Below the pieces are notes generated by a model. The model worked only from the letters and a program-made list of their open reading frames with translations. It was not told where the DNA came from and did no database searches. A DNA stretch of 64,000 nt. Origin: Yinghuangia elevatio (lineage in GTDB: Bacteria; Actinomycetota; Actinomycetes; Streptomycetales; Streptomycetaceae). Made by a program: the position numbers and the translations under genes. This document shows, in pieces, positions 17,162-25,919 of this stretch (position 1 is its first letter; each line of letters opens with the position of its first letter). Location of the stretch: NCBI RefSeq assembly GCF_040649515.1, contig NZ_JBEZFP010000017.1, positions 27,541 through 91,540 on the forward strand, written 5' to 3'.

Positions 17162-17324
17162 GGCCCCGGACGCTAGGTTCCGGACCGGCCGCCGGGCGTC
17201 CGCACGGCGAGCCAACCTGCGGTCGCTCGCGCGGGGGAGGGCGGGTCGGGTAGCTCTCCCGAGGGACCCCGGACAGCTCGCACGCATGATGTACGCGCCG
17301 CGCACAACCGGCGAGAATGCCCGG

Positions 17325-18659
17325 GTGACGCCCGCCGCACCGCTGACGCCGACCCCGCGCGCCCGGCTGACGCTCCCTCAGAGTGTTCGCCGGGCCGCCG
17401 AGTTGCTACGCCGCCCGGGACCGCTGGGCGGGGACGGCCTGCTCGCCCTCGTGTTGGGCGTCGCCACGGCCGTCATGCTCGGGTACAACTTCCCGACGGA
17501 CGACGCCGGCGGCCCGCCTCCGTACCCCAGGCCCCCCTACGGCGAGATCCCGTACGCGTACCCGGACTCACCGGAGCACGCCGCCTCCGGGCCGAGCGCG
17601 TGGACGTTCGCCGTGTGCCTCTTGGCTGCCGCCATGATCGCCTGGCGGCGCACGCAGCCGGTCACGGCGTTCGCGGTGCAGTTCGCCGTCACGCTGGCCA
17701 TCGACCCCGACTACATGGAGGTCCCCGGGGTCGTGGCCCTCGCGATCGGCGCGTACTCGGTCGCGGCGCACGTACCGCGTTTTTCGTTGGCGGCGGGGGT
17801 CTCCGGTGCGGCGACGCTCGCCCTCATGGCGAAGTTCCCCGACGAGGACAACGGCCCGCCCGGCCTGCTGGTGCTCGCCATCATGGCGTCGATGTTCGTC
17901 ATCGGCCGCACCATCGGCACATGGCGTACCCGGGCCGGGGCCTTCCACCGCCGGGCGCTGCGTGCCGAGCGCGAGCGCGAGGTCGCGGTGGCCCACGAAC
18001 GCGCCCGGATCGCCCGGGAATTGCACGACGTGGTCAGCCACAATGTGAGCGTGATGGTGATCCAGTCCGGCGCCGCCCGCATGGTCCTGCGCTCGGATCC
18101 CGAGGCGGCGACCGAGGCGCTGCGCGCGGTCGAGGCGAGCGGGCGCGAGACGATGGCCGAGCTGCGCCAGATGCTCGACGTGCTCACCGCCCAGGGTGCG
18201 CCGCCGCCGCAGGGCGATCCGGGGACGGTGCCGGACGGCGACGCGCTGGGACCGCCGCTGGCGCCGCAGCCCGACCTGTCGCGGCTGCCCGTGCTCGTGG
18301 ACCGGGTGCGCACCGCGGGGCTCGACGTGCGGTTCACGACCCAGGGCGAGGCGCGGCCGCTGCCACCGGGGATCGAGCTCACCGTGTACCGGGTCGTGCA
18401 GGAGGCGCTCACCAACGCGCTGAAGTACGCGCCGGGGGCGCGTACCGAGGTGACCGTGACCTACCGGCCGGACGCGATGCGCATCGAGGTCGCCGACGAC
18501 GGGCCCGCCGACGGGCGCCGCCCCGAGCCGCTGGGCGCCGGACGCGGTCTGCTCGGCCTCACCCAGCGACTGGCGCTGCACGGCGGCGGGCTGCGCGCGG
18601 GGCACCGGCCGACCGGCGGCTACCGCGTGCAGGCCTCGATCCCGGTGCCGACGCCGTGA
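17325..18659 (+). CDS. DesK/NarX-type sensor histidine kinase
   Basis: A 444-residue membrane sensor kinase. About six hydrophobic segments form the input region. The first extracytoplasmic loop is unusually rich in Pro and Tyr (PPYPRPPYGEIPYAYP) and could be the stimulus-binding part. The H-box is ARIARELHDVVSHNVSVMV (HisKA_3) and the ATPase N-box is VVQEALTNALKYAPG. GTG 17325 is chosen because GAGAAT ends 6 nt upstream (leaderless pattern); ATG 17286 is in frame and would add 13 residues. The stop overlaps the response-regulator start. It diverges from the FtsX-type exporter, and envelope-stress or peptide sensing is the likely job. Confidence 0.9.
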   Translation: MTPAAPLTPTPRARLTLPQSVRRAAELLRRPGPLGGDGLLALVLGVATAVMLGYNFPTDDAGGPPPYPRPPYGEIPYAYPDSPEHAASGPSAWTFAVCLLAAAMIAWRRTQPVTAFAVQFAVTLAIDPDYMEVPGVVALAIGAYSVAAHVPRFSLAAGVSGAATLALMAKFPDEDNGPPGLLVLAIMASMFVIGRTIGTWRTRAGAFHRRALRAEREREVAVAHERARIARELHDVVSHNVSVMVIQSGAARMVLRSDPEAATEALRAVEASGRETMAELRQMLDVLTAQGAPPPQGDPGTVPDGDALGPPLAPQPDLSRLPVLVDRVRTAGLDVRFTTQGEARPLPPGIELTVYRVVQEALTNALKYAPGARTEVTVTYRPDAMRIEVADDGPADGRRPEPLGAGRGLLGLTQRLALHGGGLRAGHRPTGGYRVQASIPVPTP

Positions 18660-19378
18660 GCGCGGCAGCGGCGCTGCGCGTCGTCGTGGCCGACGACCAG
18701 GCGCTCGTACGCTCCGGGTTCCGCATGATCCTGGCCGCCGACGGCATCGACGTCGTCGCCGAGGCGGCCGGCGGCGACGAGGCGTGCGCCGCGGTCCGCC
18801 GCACCCGGCCGGACGTGGTCCTGATGGACATCCGCATGCCCGGACTCGACGGCCTGGAGGCCACGCGCCGCATCATGGCCGATCCGTCGCCCGCGCTGGA
18901 CGGACGGCCGTGCCGCATCATCATCCTCACCACGTTCGACCTCGACCACTACGTCTACGAGGCGCTGAACGCGGGGGCGAGCGGGTTCCTGCTCAAGGAC
19001 GTGACGCCCGAGCAACTGGTGGCCGCCGTACGCCTGGTCAGCGCGGGCGACGCGCTCCTCGCGCCGACCATCACGCGGCGGCTCGTGGAGCGCTTCGCGC
19101 GTCCGGCCCCCGCGGAACGCGCGCCGGGCGGCGACCTGTCCGTGCTCACGCCGCGCGAAATGGAAGTGCTGCGCCTTCTCGCCCGGGGCATGAGCAACGC
19201 GGAACTGGCGGCGGCCCTGACGCTGAGCGTCGAGACGGTGAAGACGCACGTCACGCGCATTCTGACGAAGCTTCACCTGCGGGACCGGGTGCAGGCCGTC
19301 GTTCTGGCGTACGAGACGGCGCTCGTGACCCCGGGCGCCCCCGGCGGCGCCGGCGCGATCGAGGCGCCCGGGGGCTGA
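18656..19378 (+). CDS. NarL/LuxR-type response regulator
   Basis: A 240-residue regulator. The receiver domain starts LRVVVADDQALVRSGFRMIL, with the phospho-acceptor Asp in DVVLMDIRMPGLDG and the conserved Lys in GFLLKDV. The C-terminal LuxR helix-turn-helix is LTPREMEVLRLLARGMSNAELAAALTLSVETVKTHVTRIL. GTG 18656 overlaps the kinase stop (GTGA). It is the output partner of the upstream kinase; the adjacent ABC exporter operon is the natural target. Confidence 0.94.
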   Translation: MSAAAALRVVVADDQALVRSGFRMILAADGIDVVAEAAGGDEACAAVRRTRPDVVLMDIRMPGLDGLEATRRIMADPSPALDGRPCRIIILTTFDLDHYVYEALNAGASGFLLKDVTPEQLVAAVRLVSAGDALLAPTITRRLVERFARPAPAERAPGGDLSVLTPREMEVLRLLARGMSNAELAAALTLSVETVKTHVTRILTKLHLRDRVQAVVLAYETALVTPGAPGGAGAIEAPGG

Positions 19379-19403
19379 CCGGGCTGATCAAGAGCTGATT
19401 GGG

Positions 19404-19433
19404 CCCGGGCGGCGGTCGACCGGCCGGGTTTTT
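19404..19433 (+). terminator. Rho-independent terminator after the response regulator
   Basis: A GC-rich stem (CCCGG...CCGGG, 19404-19428) is followed by TTTTT (19429-19433), 26 bp after the regulator stop. Confidence 0.65.
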
Positions 19434-19677
19434 CCGTGTTCGTGGACGTGCGGCACCCCGGCGAGGCCACGTCGTTCTGGGGCATCCGACGCCGGAGAAC
19501 CCGCGCGCGGTCGGCAACTGGCCCGACTTCGACCGGCCGGGCGCCGGCGCTCGGTGACGGTCGTGATCCGCAAGCGCGACGGGGGCGTCATCGGGACGTG
19601 ACGGCCGCTCGCTTCCCTGCCTACGGCGTACGGGGTACGGCGTACGGAGCGTACGGATCACGTCGTGTGACGTACCG
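19434..19677. other. Gene-poor spacer
   Basis: About 245 bp between the terminator and the next gene. Short frames on both strands show no recognisable protein. The repeated element GGxGTACGGxGTACGG near 19625-19655 is the only structure noted. Confidence 0.4.
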
Positions 19678-20088
19678 TCACGGGGCCAGTCCGGAGAGCG
19701 GCAGGACCAGCGCCTCGGCGTCGGCCGCCTCGCGCATCGTCTGGTCGAAGCGCAACACGCTCGTGCCGATGGCGGCGAGGTCGTCGGGGCCGAGCAGTAC
19801 CACGATGCCGGTGTCGGTGTGCGCGAGCACGCACGGTACGCGGCCTTCGCTGGCCGCGGCCACCGCGTCGTCCCGTTCGTTCAGGTACACCACGTCGAAC
19901 GGAACACCGAGCGTCGCCAGCAGCGCGTCCCACTCGGGTCTGCGGCGACGGCCGGCATGCGTGAGGTCGCTCAGCGCACAGTGCGCGGTGCCGCGTGCCC
20001 TGCCTATGGCGTACGCAAGTTCGCCGCGGAAACCGCCGTCCGCATCGCAGACACCGGTCAGTCGCTGTACTGTCCGTGCTCCTGCCAT
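19678..20088 (-). CDS. Conserved hypothetical protein
   Basis: A 136-residue soluble protein with a pattern I associate with an uncharacterised actinobacterial family: VCDADGGFRGELAYAIGRARGTAHCALSDLTH near the N-terminus, then PEWDALLATLGVPFDVVYLNERD and a C-terminal VVLLGPDDLAAIG. In recalled relatives the first motif reads HCALCDITHG, so one Cys is Ser here. No function is known. The start ATG 20088 is preferred over GTG/ATG codons further up because similarity begins there. It lies alone, upstream of nothing obvious. Confidence 0.65.
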   Translation of the reverse strand: MAGARTVQRLTGVCDADGGFRGELAYAIGRARGTAHCALSDLTHAGRRRRPEWDALLATLGVPFDVVYLNERDDAVAAASEGRVPCVLAHTDTGIVVLLGPDDLAAIGTSVLRFDQTMREAADAEALVLPLSGLAP

Positions 20089-20156
20089 GGATCCAGTGTG
20101 CGCCCGCGGCACAATGCCGCACCTCACACGCTCGACCGAACGCCGGCTCCCCGTAC

Positions 20157-21482
20157 TTACTTCTCCAGTCGTGCGCTCAAGCCGCTATCGTCCGCACCCT
20201 GCACGTCCTGCACGTCCTGCACGTCCTGCACGTCCGTCACTTCCCGCGCGCCGACGACCGGCCGCGACGGCCGGCGGCCGCCCGGCACGCTGGCGACGGC
20301 GAGCACCGCGGCCGTCCCGCACGCCGCGGCGAGCAGCGCGAACATGTGCGGGTAGCCGCCGAGCGGCCCGGCCAGCGCGGCGCCGGCCCACGGCGCGATC
20401 GCCGAGGCGGCCATGGCGGGAGCGGAGAGGATCCCGGACAGCGTTCCGTACGACGACGCGCCCCAGCGCTCGGTGATCGCCGTGGCGTTCAGCAGCGTCG
20501 CCACCCCGCGTGCGGTCCCGGCCAGGACCGACAGTGCGACGAGCAGCCAGATCGGTCCGGGGACGAACGCCAGCAGGGCGGTGGTTGCGGCGGTGGCGGC
20601 CAGGACGCCGACGGTGCGGGTGCGCACGCTGGTGCGGCGGGCGAAGGCGGCGTACCCGATGCGCCCGACGACCTGGCCGGCGCCGCCGAGGCCGAGCGCC
20701 CACGCGGCGACGGTCGTGCCGGAGCCGCGCTCGTCGAGCAGCGGGACGATGTTGACCACACCCGCGTACATGCCGAACGAGCCGAGCGTCATCGCGACGA
20801 CCAGCACGACGAACGGGCGGCTGCGGACGATCGACCGCACGTCGTCCGGCACTTCCGCGGACCGCTTGCTCGGCGGCGCCGCGGGCCAGGGGCGCCGCAG
20901 CACGATCGCGTGCAGCGGAACGGTCACGACGGCCAGCACCACGGCCAGCACGACGTAGACCCCGCGCCACGACAACCAGTGCGACAACGCCACCGTGATC
21001 GGCGCGAACACGGTGCTCGCCAGGCCCGCGACGAGGGTCACGGTGGTGAGCGCGGCGAGGTGCCGGGGCCCGTACCAGCGCGTCAGCGCGGCGAACGCGG
21101 GCTGGTAGAGGATCGACGACATCGCGACCCCGGCGAGCACCCATCCGGCGGTGAACCACACCAGGTTGGGCGCCCACGCCACGACGAGCACCGCCAGCGA
21201 CGCGACGACCGACCCCACAGTCATCAGTAGGTGCGGCCCGCGGCGGTCCAGCATCCGCCCCATCGGAATACCGACGATCCCCGACACCGCCAACGCCACC
21301 GAGAACGCCGCGGTCGCGGCCGACGTGGACCACCCCGTGTCCTCGGTGATCGCGGGCGCAAGCACCGGGAACGCGTAGTACAGGATCCCCCAGCTGGTGA
21401 TCTCCGTGACGCACAACGCCACCAACACCGCCCGAAGCCCCGCCCCGCCCCCGCCCTTTGACCCCACCCCGCCAACGATCAC
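20157..21482 (-). CDS. MFS transporter (monocarboxylate-like)
   Basis: A 441-residue 12-helix transporter. It begins LRAVLVALCVTEITSWGILYYAFPVLAPAI and carries the MFS loop signature GRMLDRRGPHLLM. The pattern is close to monocarboxylate/oxalate-formate-type MFS carriers; the substrate is unknown. The C-terminal cytoplasmic tail has four DVQ units (DNA repeat CACGTCCTG, 20206-20236), probably a slippage expansion. GTG 21482 has no ribosome-binding site, but TAGGTT ends 6 nt upstream, consistent with leaderless translation. Confidence 0.86.
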   Translation of the reverse strand: MIVGGVGSKGGGGAGLRAVLVALCVTEITSWGILYYAFPVLAPAITEDTGWSTSAATAAFSVALAVSGIVGIPMGRMLDRRGPHLLMTVGSVVASLAVLVVAWAPNLVWFTAGWVLAGVAMSSILYQPAFAALTRWYGPRHLAALTTVTLVAGLASTVFAPITVALSHWLSWRGVYVVLAVVLAVVTVPLHAIVLRRPWPAAPPSKRSAEVPDDVRSIVRSRPFVVLVVAMTLGSFGMYAGVVNIVPLLDERGSGTTVAAWALGLGGAGQVVGRIGYAAFARRTSVRTRTVGVLAATAATTALLAFVPGPIWLLVALSVLAGTARGVATLLNATAITERWGASSYGTLSGILSAPAMAASAIAPWAGAALAGPLGGYPHMFALLAAACGTAAVLAVASVPGGRRPSRPVVGAREVTDVQDVQDVQDVQGADDSGLSARLEK

Positions 21483-21663
21483 CCCGCCAACCTAGAACCA
21501 CCCCCCACCAGAAACCACCACACCCCTCACCCGGCAGCCATCGCCCCCTCCTCGACGTCAGCCCCCTCCTCACCGCCACCCCCACGAGGCACCGCCCCCC
21601 CGTACAACCTGCATGACGTCGCGGGAAAGGCGGTCCACTGGTAGCCGTATGCGTCCCGGTCGG

Positions 21664-22125
21664 TCAGGGGGATTCGAGTAGGGCGGCTAGGGCGGTTAGG
21701 GACATTTGGGTGCCTTGTTCGTTGTCGGCTCGGGGGATGGTGTCGGGGATGCCCTCGTGGAGGATGCGGACCTCGGTGCCACCGGGGACGTCGGTGAGGG
21801 TGGTGGTCAGGGTCATGGTGCCCTGGAGGGTGGGGTCGTCGGTCTCGAACTCGAGTTCTTCGGCGACCAGTTCGTCGGGGACGAGGCGGGTGAAGCGGCC
21901 GTGGTACGTGTCGGTGTGCGCGCTGGTCTTGCCGACGCCGTCCGGGGCTTCGTAGGTGAGGGAGACGCGGAACCGGCCGCCTTCGCGCGGCTCGAACTCG
22001 TGGACGTGGCTGCGCATGTCGTCCGGCACCCGCCACCTGGCGACCGCTTCCGGGTCGAGCAGCGCGCGGTAGACCGCGGGGCGGGCGGCCTTGATGTGCC
22101 GGGAGACCTCGGTGGTGTACGCCAT
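21664..22125 (-). CDS. SRPBCC/AHSA1-domain protein
   Basis: A 153-residue START-like fold protein of the AHSA1 (activator of Hsp90-like) group: TTEVSRHIKAARPAVYRALLDPEAVARWRVPD at the N-terminus, GGRFRVSLTYEAP in the sheet, LVPDELVAEELEFETDDP and TEVRILHEGIPD near the end. These proteins bind hydrophobic ligands, and many actinobacterial members are uncharacterised. ATG 22125 is chosen because similarity starts there and TACGTT lies 6 nt upstream, suggesting a leaderless transcript. No functional partner is obvious nearby. Confidence 0.85.
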   Translation of the reverse strand: MAYTTEVSRHIKAARPAVYRALLDPEAVARWRVPDDMRSHVHEFEPREGGRFRVSLTYEAPDGVGKTSAHTDTYHGRFTRLVPDELVAEELEFETDDPTLQGTMTLTTTLTDVPGGTEVRILHEGIPDTIPRADNEQGTQMSLTALAALLESP

Positions 22126-22269
22126 CCGGCCAACGTAACCCGCGGTGCGGACAGTGCGGCGGAGGCGAAGCGGGGGCGGGGTAGGCACACCGGGTGCGGA
22201 CAGCCGGGCGTGGATAGTCGGGCGCGGACGCGCGCCTTCGCGGCGAGGGCGAAGGCGCGCGCGCGGGGG

Positions 22270-23760
22270 TTACGCGGCGGCCGGGAGGGATGTCTCGCGG
22301 ACCCAGCGGCGGCCGAGGACCGCGTACGCGGCCGCGGACACGATCAGCGGCAGGAACCAGCTGAGGTCGGCGCCGTCCATGCGCGTGCTCAACCAGCCCT
22401 TGACCAGCGCCGAGTTGATGGTCAGCAGAGCCGTCGCCATGCCGGCCAGCATCGAGACGATGCCCGCGACGTTGACGCCCGCGGTGCCCCAGTAGCGGGA
22501 CGCGGGGGTGCTGATGTGCACGGACTCGCGGTCGTACGTCCAGCGCCGCATCACGCCGTCGGTGATCCACACCGCGCAGAACGGGCCCGCCCAGACCACC
22601 ACCAGGGCCAGGAACTCGTTGAGGGCGTGCTCGAAGTCGTAGATGAACAGGACCCAGAGGACGGCGGCGAGCGCGAGCATCGCGTCGACGGCGGTGGCGA
22701 CCCAGCGCCGCGCCGGGATGCCGATGGCCTGGATGGCGAGGCCGGAGGAGTAGAACACCGAGGCGTTGTTGCCGACCGCGCCGGTGAACGACGCCACGAT
22801 GTAGAGGACGAACAGCCAGCCCGGCAGCAACGGCTCCATGCCCGCGACCGGGTCGGACAGGTCGGCGCGGGTGGCGGCGACGGCGCCGACGGTGCCCAGG
22901 AACATCACCATGCCCGCGCCGCCTGCGAAGACCGCGCGGAAGATCTTGCGGGTGGGCGTGCCGCTCGGCAGGTACCGCGCGTAGTCGGGCGCGACGACCA
23001 TGTACGACAGCGGCCCGGACGAGATGAGCGCGCAGGCGATCAGCACCAGCGCGACGCCGCCCCACCCGGTGGCGGGGTCGTCCGGCTTCCAGCCCCAGTC
23101 CACGTCGCCGACGATGTTGCCGACGATCAGCAGGAAGATCAGGGTGACGGCGGCCGCGAAGTACGGCTGGACCCGGACCAGCGCGCGGTGGCCGTACACC
23201 GCGATCACGATGGATCCGCCGAGGACGACGACGGTCGCGACGACCTTGCCGAGCGCGCCGCCGGAGTCGTGCCAGCCGAGCTGGTCGAAGAGCGCGAGCA
23301 TGGCGAACACGCCCAGCAGGCCGTTGACCGTCTTGAAGCCCAGCGACATCGCCCACGTGCACACCGCGTTGACGCGGTTGCCCAGCACGCCGAACGCCGC
23401 GCGGCTGAAGGCCGTCGTCGGCATGCCGGCGCGCGGGCCCGCGACCGAGCAGTACGCGACGACGCCGAAGAGCAGGTTGCCGCACGCGATCGCGATGATC
23501 GCCTGGACCAGCGACAGCCCCATCCCGACCGCGATCGAGCCCAGTACGAAGAAGAACTGGTACGCGTTGATGCCCATCCAGAACAGCCCCAGCTGGCGCG
23601 GGGTCATGTACCGGTCGGACTCCGGGATGTAGTCGTAGCCGTGCTGCTCGACGCCGCCGCCGGACGCGGCGTCCCGCCCGGCCCCGGGCGGGGGTGAGCC
23701 GGTGGGCGGGGTCTTGGTGGGGGACGAGCCGGCGGGGGACCGGCCGAGTGTCGCGCTCAT
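22270..23760 (-). CDS. NCS1-family nucleobase/hydantoin-type permease
   Basis: A 496-residue, 12-helix symporter of the NCS1 family (purine, cytosine, allantoin or hydantoin uptake). Characteristic stretches are a hydrophilic N-terminus, YDYIPESDRYMTPRQLGLFWMGINAYQFFFVLG, SVAGPRAGMPTTAFSRAAFGVLGNRVNA (substrate loop), SGPLSYMVVAPDYARYLPSGTP and VGNNASVFYSSGLAIQAIG. The substrate is not determined by sequence. It shares strand and neighbourhood with the amidohydrolase gene 243 bp upstream. A second NCS1 paralogue lies at 57.3 kb. Confidence 0.9.
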   Translation of the reverse strand: MSATLGRSPAGSSPTKTPPTGSPPPGAGRDAASGGGVEQHGYDYIPESDRYMTPRQLGLFWMGINAYQFFFVLGSIAVGMGLSLVQAIIAIACGNLLFGVVAYCSVAGPRAGMPTTAFSRAAFGVLGNRVNAVCTWAMSLGFKTVNGLLGVFAMLALFDQLGWHDSGGALGKVVATVVVLGGSIVIAVYGHRALVRVQPYFAAAVTLIFLLIVGNIVGDVDWGWKPDDPATGWGGVALVLIACALISSGPLSYMVVAPDYARYLPSGTPTRKIFRAVFAGGAGMVMFLGTVGAVAATRADLSDPVAGMEPLLPGWLFVLYIVASFTGAVGNNASVFYSSGLAIQAIGIPARRWVATAVDAMLALAAVLWVLFIYDFEHALNEFLALVVVWAGPFCAVWITDGVMRRWTYDRESVHISTPASRYWGTAGVNVAGIVSMLAGMATALLTINSALVKGWLSTRMDGADLSWFLPLIVSAAAYAVLGRRWVRETSLPAAA

Positions 23761-24002
23761 GATCTTGCGCCTTTCGCTGGGGAAAGCCTAAGCGGCCGGT
23801 GGGACGCCACCGGGCAGGGCGGCGAGGGGTGGAGGGTGAGGGGGCGGGGATCGGCGGCGGTGCCTCAGGTCGTGAGGGCCGCGGGACCGGCGACGGGTTC
23901 ACGGGCCGGACAAGTGGTTTGCGAGCCCGTCACGCGTCACGGGGGTGCCACGAGAACTACGCGGAACACGAGGAACGCCGCGGAGGCGCAGCCGCGGCCC
24001 GG

Positions 24003-25658
24003 TCAGTTCGCGGACCAGGCCCGGGCGCCGCCGATCCAGGTCTCGGCCACGCCGAGAGCGGCGAAGACCGCCGGGTCGGCGACCGTGTAGGGGTCGATGT
24101 CCATGACCACGAAGTCGGCCAGCAGTCCCGGCCGCAGCGAACCGACGGATTGCTCGCGGTGCAGCGCGACCGCGCCGCCGATCCCGTGCGCGGCAAGGCC
24201 CTCGGCCGTCGGCAGCCGCATCTCGGGGGTGCCGAGGACGGTCCCGAGCACCGTGCGCCGGGTGGCCGCCGCGGCGGCCGACTCGAAGGGGTTGGGCCGC
24301 GCGACCGGGGCGTCCGAGCTGATCGCGAACGCCGTGCCGGCCGCGGCGAGCAGCCCGCACGGGTTGTAGCGGTGGCCCATCTCGCCGATCGCGGTCAGCG
24401 TCCCGTCACCGGTCCTCAGGTGGTGCTGCGGCTGGAGGCACGCGTGTACGCCCAGGTCGCGCATGCGGGTGATCTGCTCGTCGGTGGGCAGGCCGCAGTG
24501 CTCGATCCGGTGCCGCATGTCCGGGCGCGGGGTGTCCGCCTGCGCCTTCTCGACCGCGTCGAGGACCATGCCGATCGCGAACGGGGACTGCGCGTGGGTG
24601 GCGGTCTGCAGGCCCGCGGCGTGCGCGCGCCGCAGGAGGTCCGCGTACTCGCCGGGCTCGTGGTAGAGCTGGCCGTGGTGGCAGCAGTCGTGCGCGTACC
24701 CCTCGGGGAAGTACGCCGTCCACCCGCCGAGCGTGCCGTCCGCGTAGAGCTTGACGCCCTGCACGAGCAGCCGGTCGTCGCCCAGCGCGCGGCCGAGCCC
24801 GAGGTCGAGCGCGTCGTCGAGCATCGCCGAGGTGAGGTACGCGGACACCCGCATCCGCAGGTCGCCGCCGTCCCGGGCGCGCAGGTACGTCTCCAGCTCC
24901 CGGCGTGAGACCTGCGCGTCGCCGACCGTGGTGACCCCCGCCGCGAGGAAGTGCTCCTGGGCGCGCAGCAGGTGGCCGCGCATCTCGTCCTCGGGGTCGT
25001 CGAGGTGGAAGTTCGGGCCGTGGTTGGTGGTCTTGACGCCGTCGTCGCCGGTGATGAGGTCGCAGGCGCCGTCCCACAGTTCGCCGTTGGGCGTGCCGTC
25101 GGGGTGGCGCCCGATGTGGCCGCCGACCGGGTCGGGCGACTCGCGGGTGATGCCGTATTTCCGGAGGGTGAAGGTGTTGACGACCCCGCCGTGCCCGGAC
25201 GCGTTCATGACGTAGACCTCGCGGTCGTCGGCGACGCGGTCGAGGTCGGCGGCGACCGGGTGGCGGCCCTCGGCGAGGCGGCGGTGCTCGTACCCGAAGC
25301 CGCGTACCGGCGTGTCCGGGCGCAGGTTGCCGGCGAAGCGCCGCATCACCGCGACGAGGGTGTCGATGTCGGGCACGAGTTCGGGGCGGAGGTCGGCCCA
25401 GGCGAGGTTCTGGCCGTACATGACCGGGTGGCAGTGCGCGTCGGTGAACCCGGGCAGTACGGTCCGCCCGGCCAGGTCCAGTTCGGCATCGACGCGCCCG
25501 AGCGCGGCCCGGCAGTCGGCGGCGGTGCCCGCGTGCACGATCCGGTCGCCCCGGACGGCGAGGGCTTCGACGGCACCGAGCGGGCCGCCGGTGTGCACGG
25601 TTCCTCCCGCGACCAGCAGGGTCCGCTCGCGGTCCGGCGTCGTGGTGGCGCTTCGCAT
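24003..25658 (-). CDS. YtcJ-like metal-dependent amidohydrolase
   Basis: A 551-residue amidohydrolase of the family-3/YtcJ group, which hydrolyses C-N bonds of formamides, cyclic amides or related compounds in the cytoplasm. Metal ligands are visible: HxH in FTDAHCHP (His75, His77), the Lys region VQGVKLYADGTLGG, THAQ, RIEHCGLP and the late Asp in FAISSDAPVARP. It lies divergent to a double Lrp regulator and beside the NCS1 permease, so it probably acts on the transported compound. ATG 25658 has GAAGGG about 9 nt upstream. The substrate is unknown. Confidence 0.87.
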   Translation of the reverse strand: MRSATTTPDRERTLLVAGGTVHTGGPLGAVEALAVRGDRIVHAGTAADCRAALGRVDAELDLAGRTVLPGFTDAHCHPVMYGQNLAWADLRPELVPDIDTLVAVMRRFAGNLRPDTPVRGFGYEHRRLAEGRHPVAADLDRVADDREVYVMNASGHGGVVNTFTLRKYGITRESPDPVGGHIGRHPDGTPNGELWDGACDLITGDDGVKTTNHGPNFHLDDPEDEMRGHLLRAQEHFLAAGVTTVGDAQVSRRELETYLRARDGGDLRMRVSAYLTSAMLDDALDLGLGRALGDDRLLVQGVKLYADGTLGGWTAYFPEGYAHDCCHHGQLYHEPGEYADLLRRAHAAGLQTATHAQSPFAIGMVLDAVEKAQADTPRPDMRHRIEHCGLPTDEQITRMRDLGVHACLQPQHHLRTGDGTLTAIGEMGHRYNPCGLLAAAGTAFAISSDAPVARPNPFESAAAAATRRTVLGTVLGTPEMRLPTAEGLAAHGIGGAVALHREQSVGSLRPGLLADFVVMDIDPYTVADPAVFAALGVAETWIGGARAWSAN

Positions 25659-25691
25659 GATCCTTCGCCCTTCGTAGTGCTCAATCGAGAG

Positions 25692-25852
25692 CGAATCATC
25701 TGCCGGATGAACCACAGGCGAACGTTTCGCTCGCGATGACCATAGGGAATGAACGAAGCGTTGGCCAGAGTCAATCTGAGGAGATGATCCGATCGTTACC
25801 TTGAATCGGGCGAACGAATCGTCTGCCGGGCCCGCGCCACGCGGACGATTCG
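25692..25852. promoter_or_regulatory. Three CGAATC(A/G)TC sites in the divergent promoter region
   Basis: CGAATCATCTGCCGG (25692-25706) and CGAATCGTCTGCCGG (25815-25829) are near-identical direct copies. GGACGATTCG (25843-25852) is an inverted third copy that forms an imperfect palindrome with the second. They lie in the AT-richer gap between the amidohydrolase and Lrp genes, as expected for Lrp/AsnC binding sites. Confidence 0.6.
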
Positions 25853-25919
25853 TCGCCCCACGCCCCTGAACCGTCACACTGGGACCGCCACCGTTCCTCC
25901 GCCCCGGGAGTCCGCCTAC

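Noticed and set aside
21527..23902. 791-codon minus-strand frame
   Set aside because: It overlaps the NCS1 permease and SRPBCC genes in another frame and has no family motifs.
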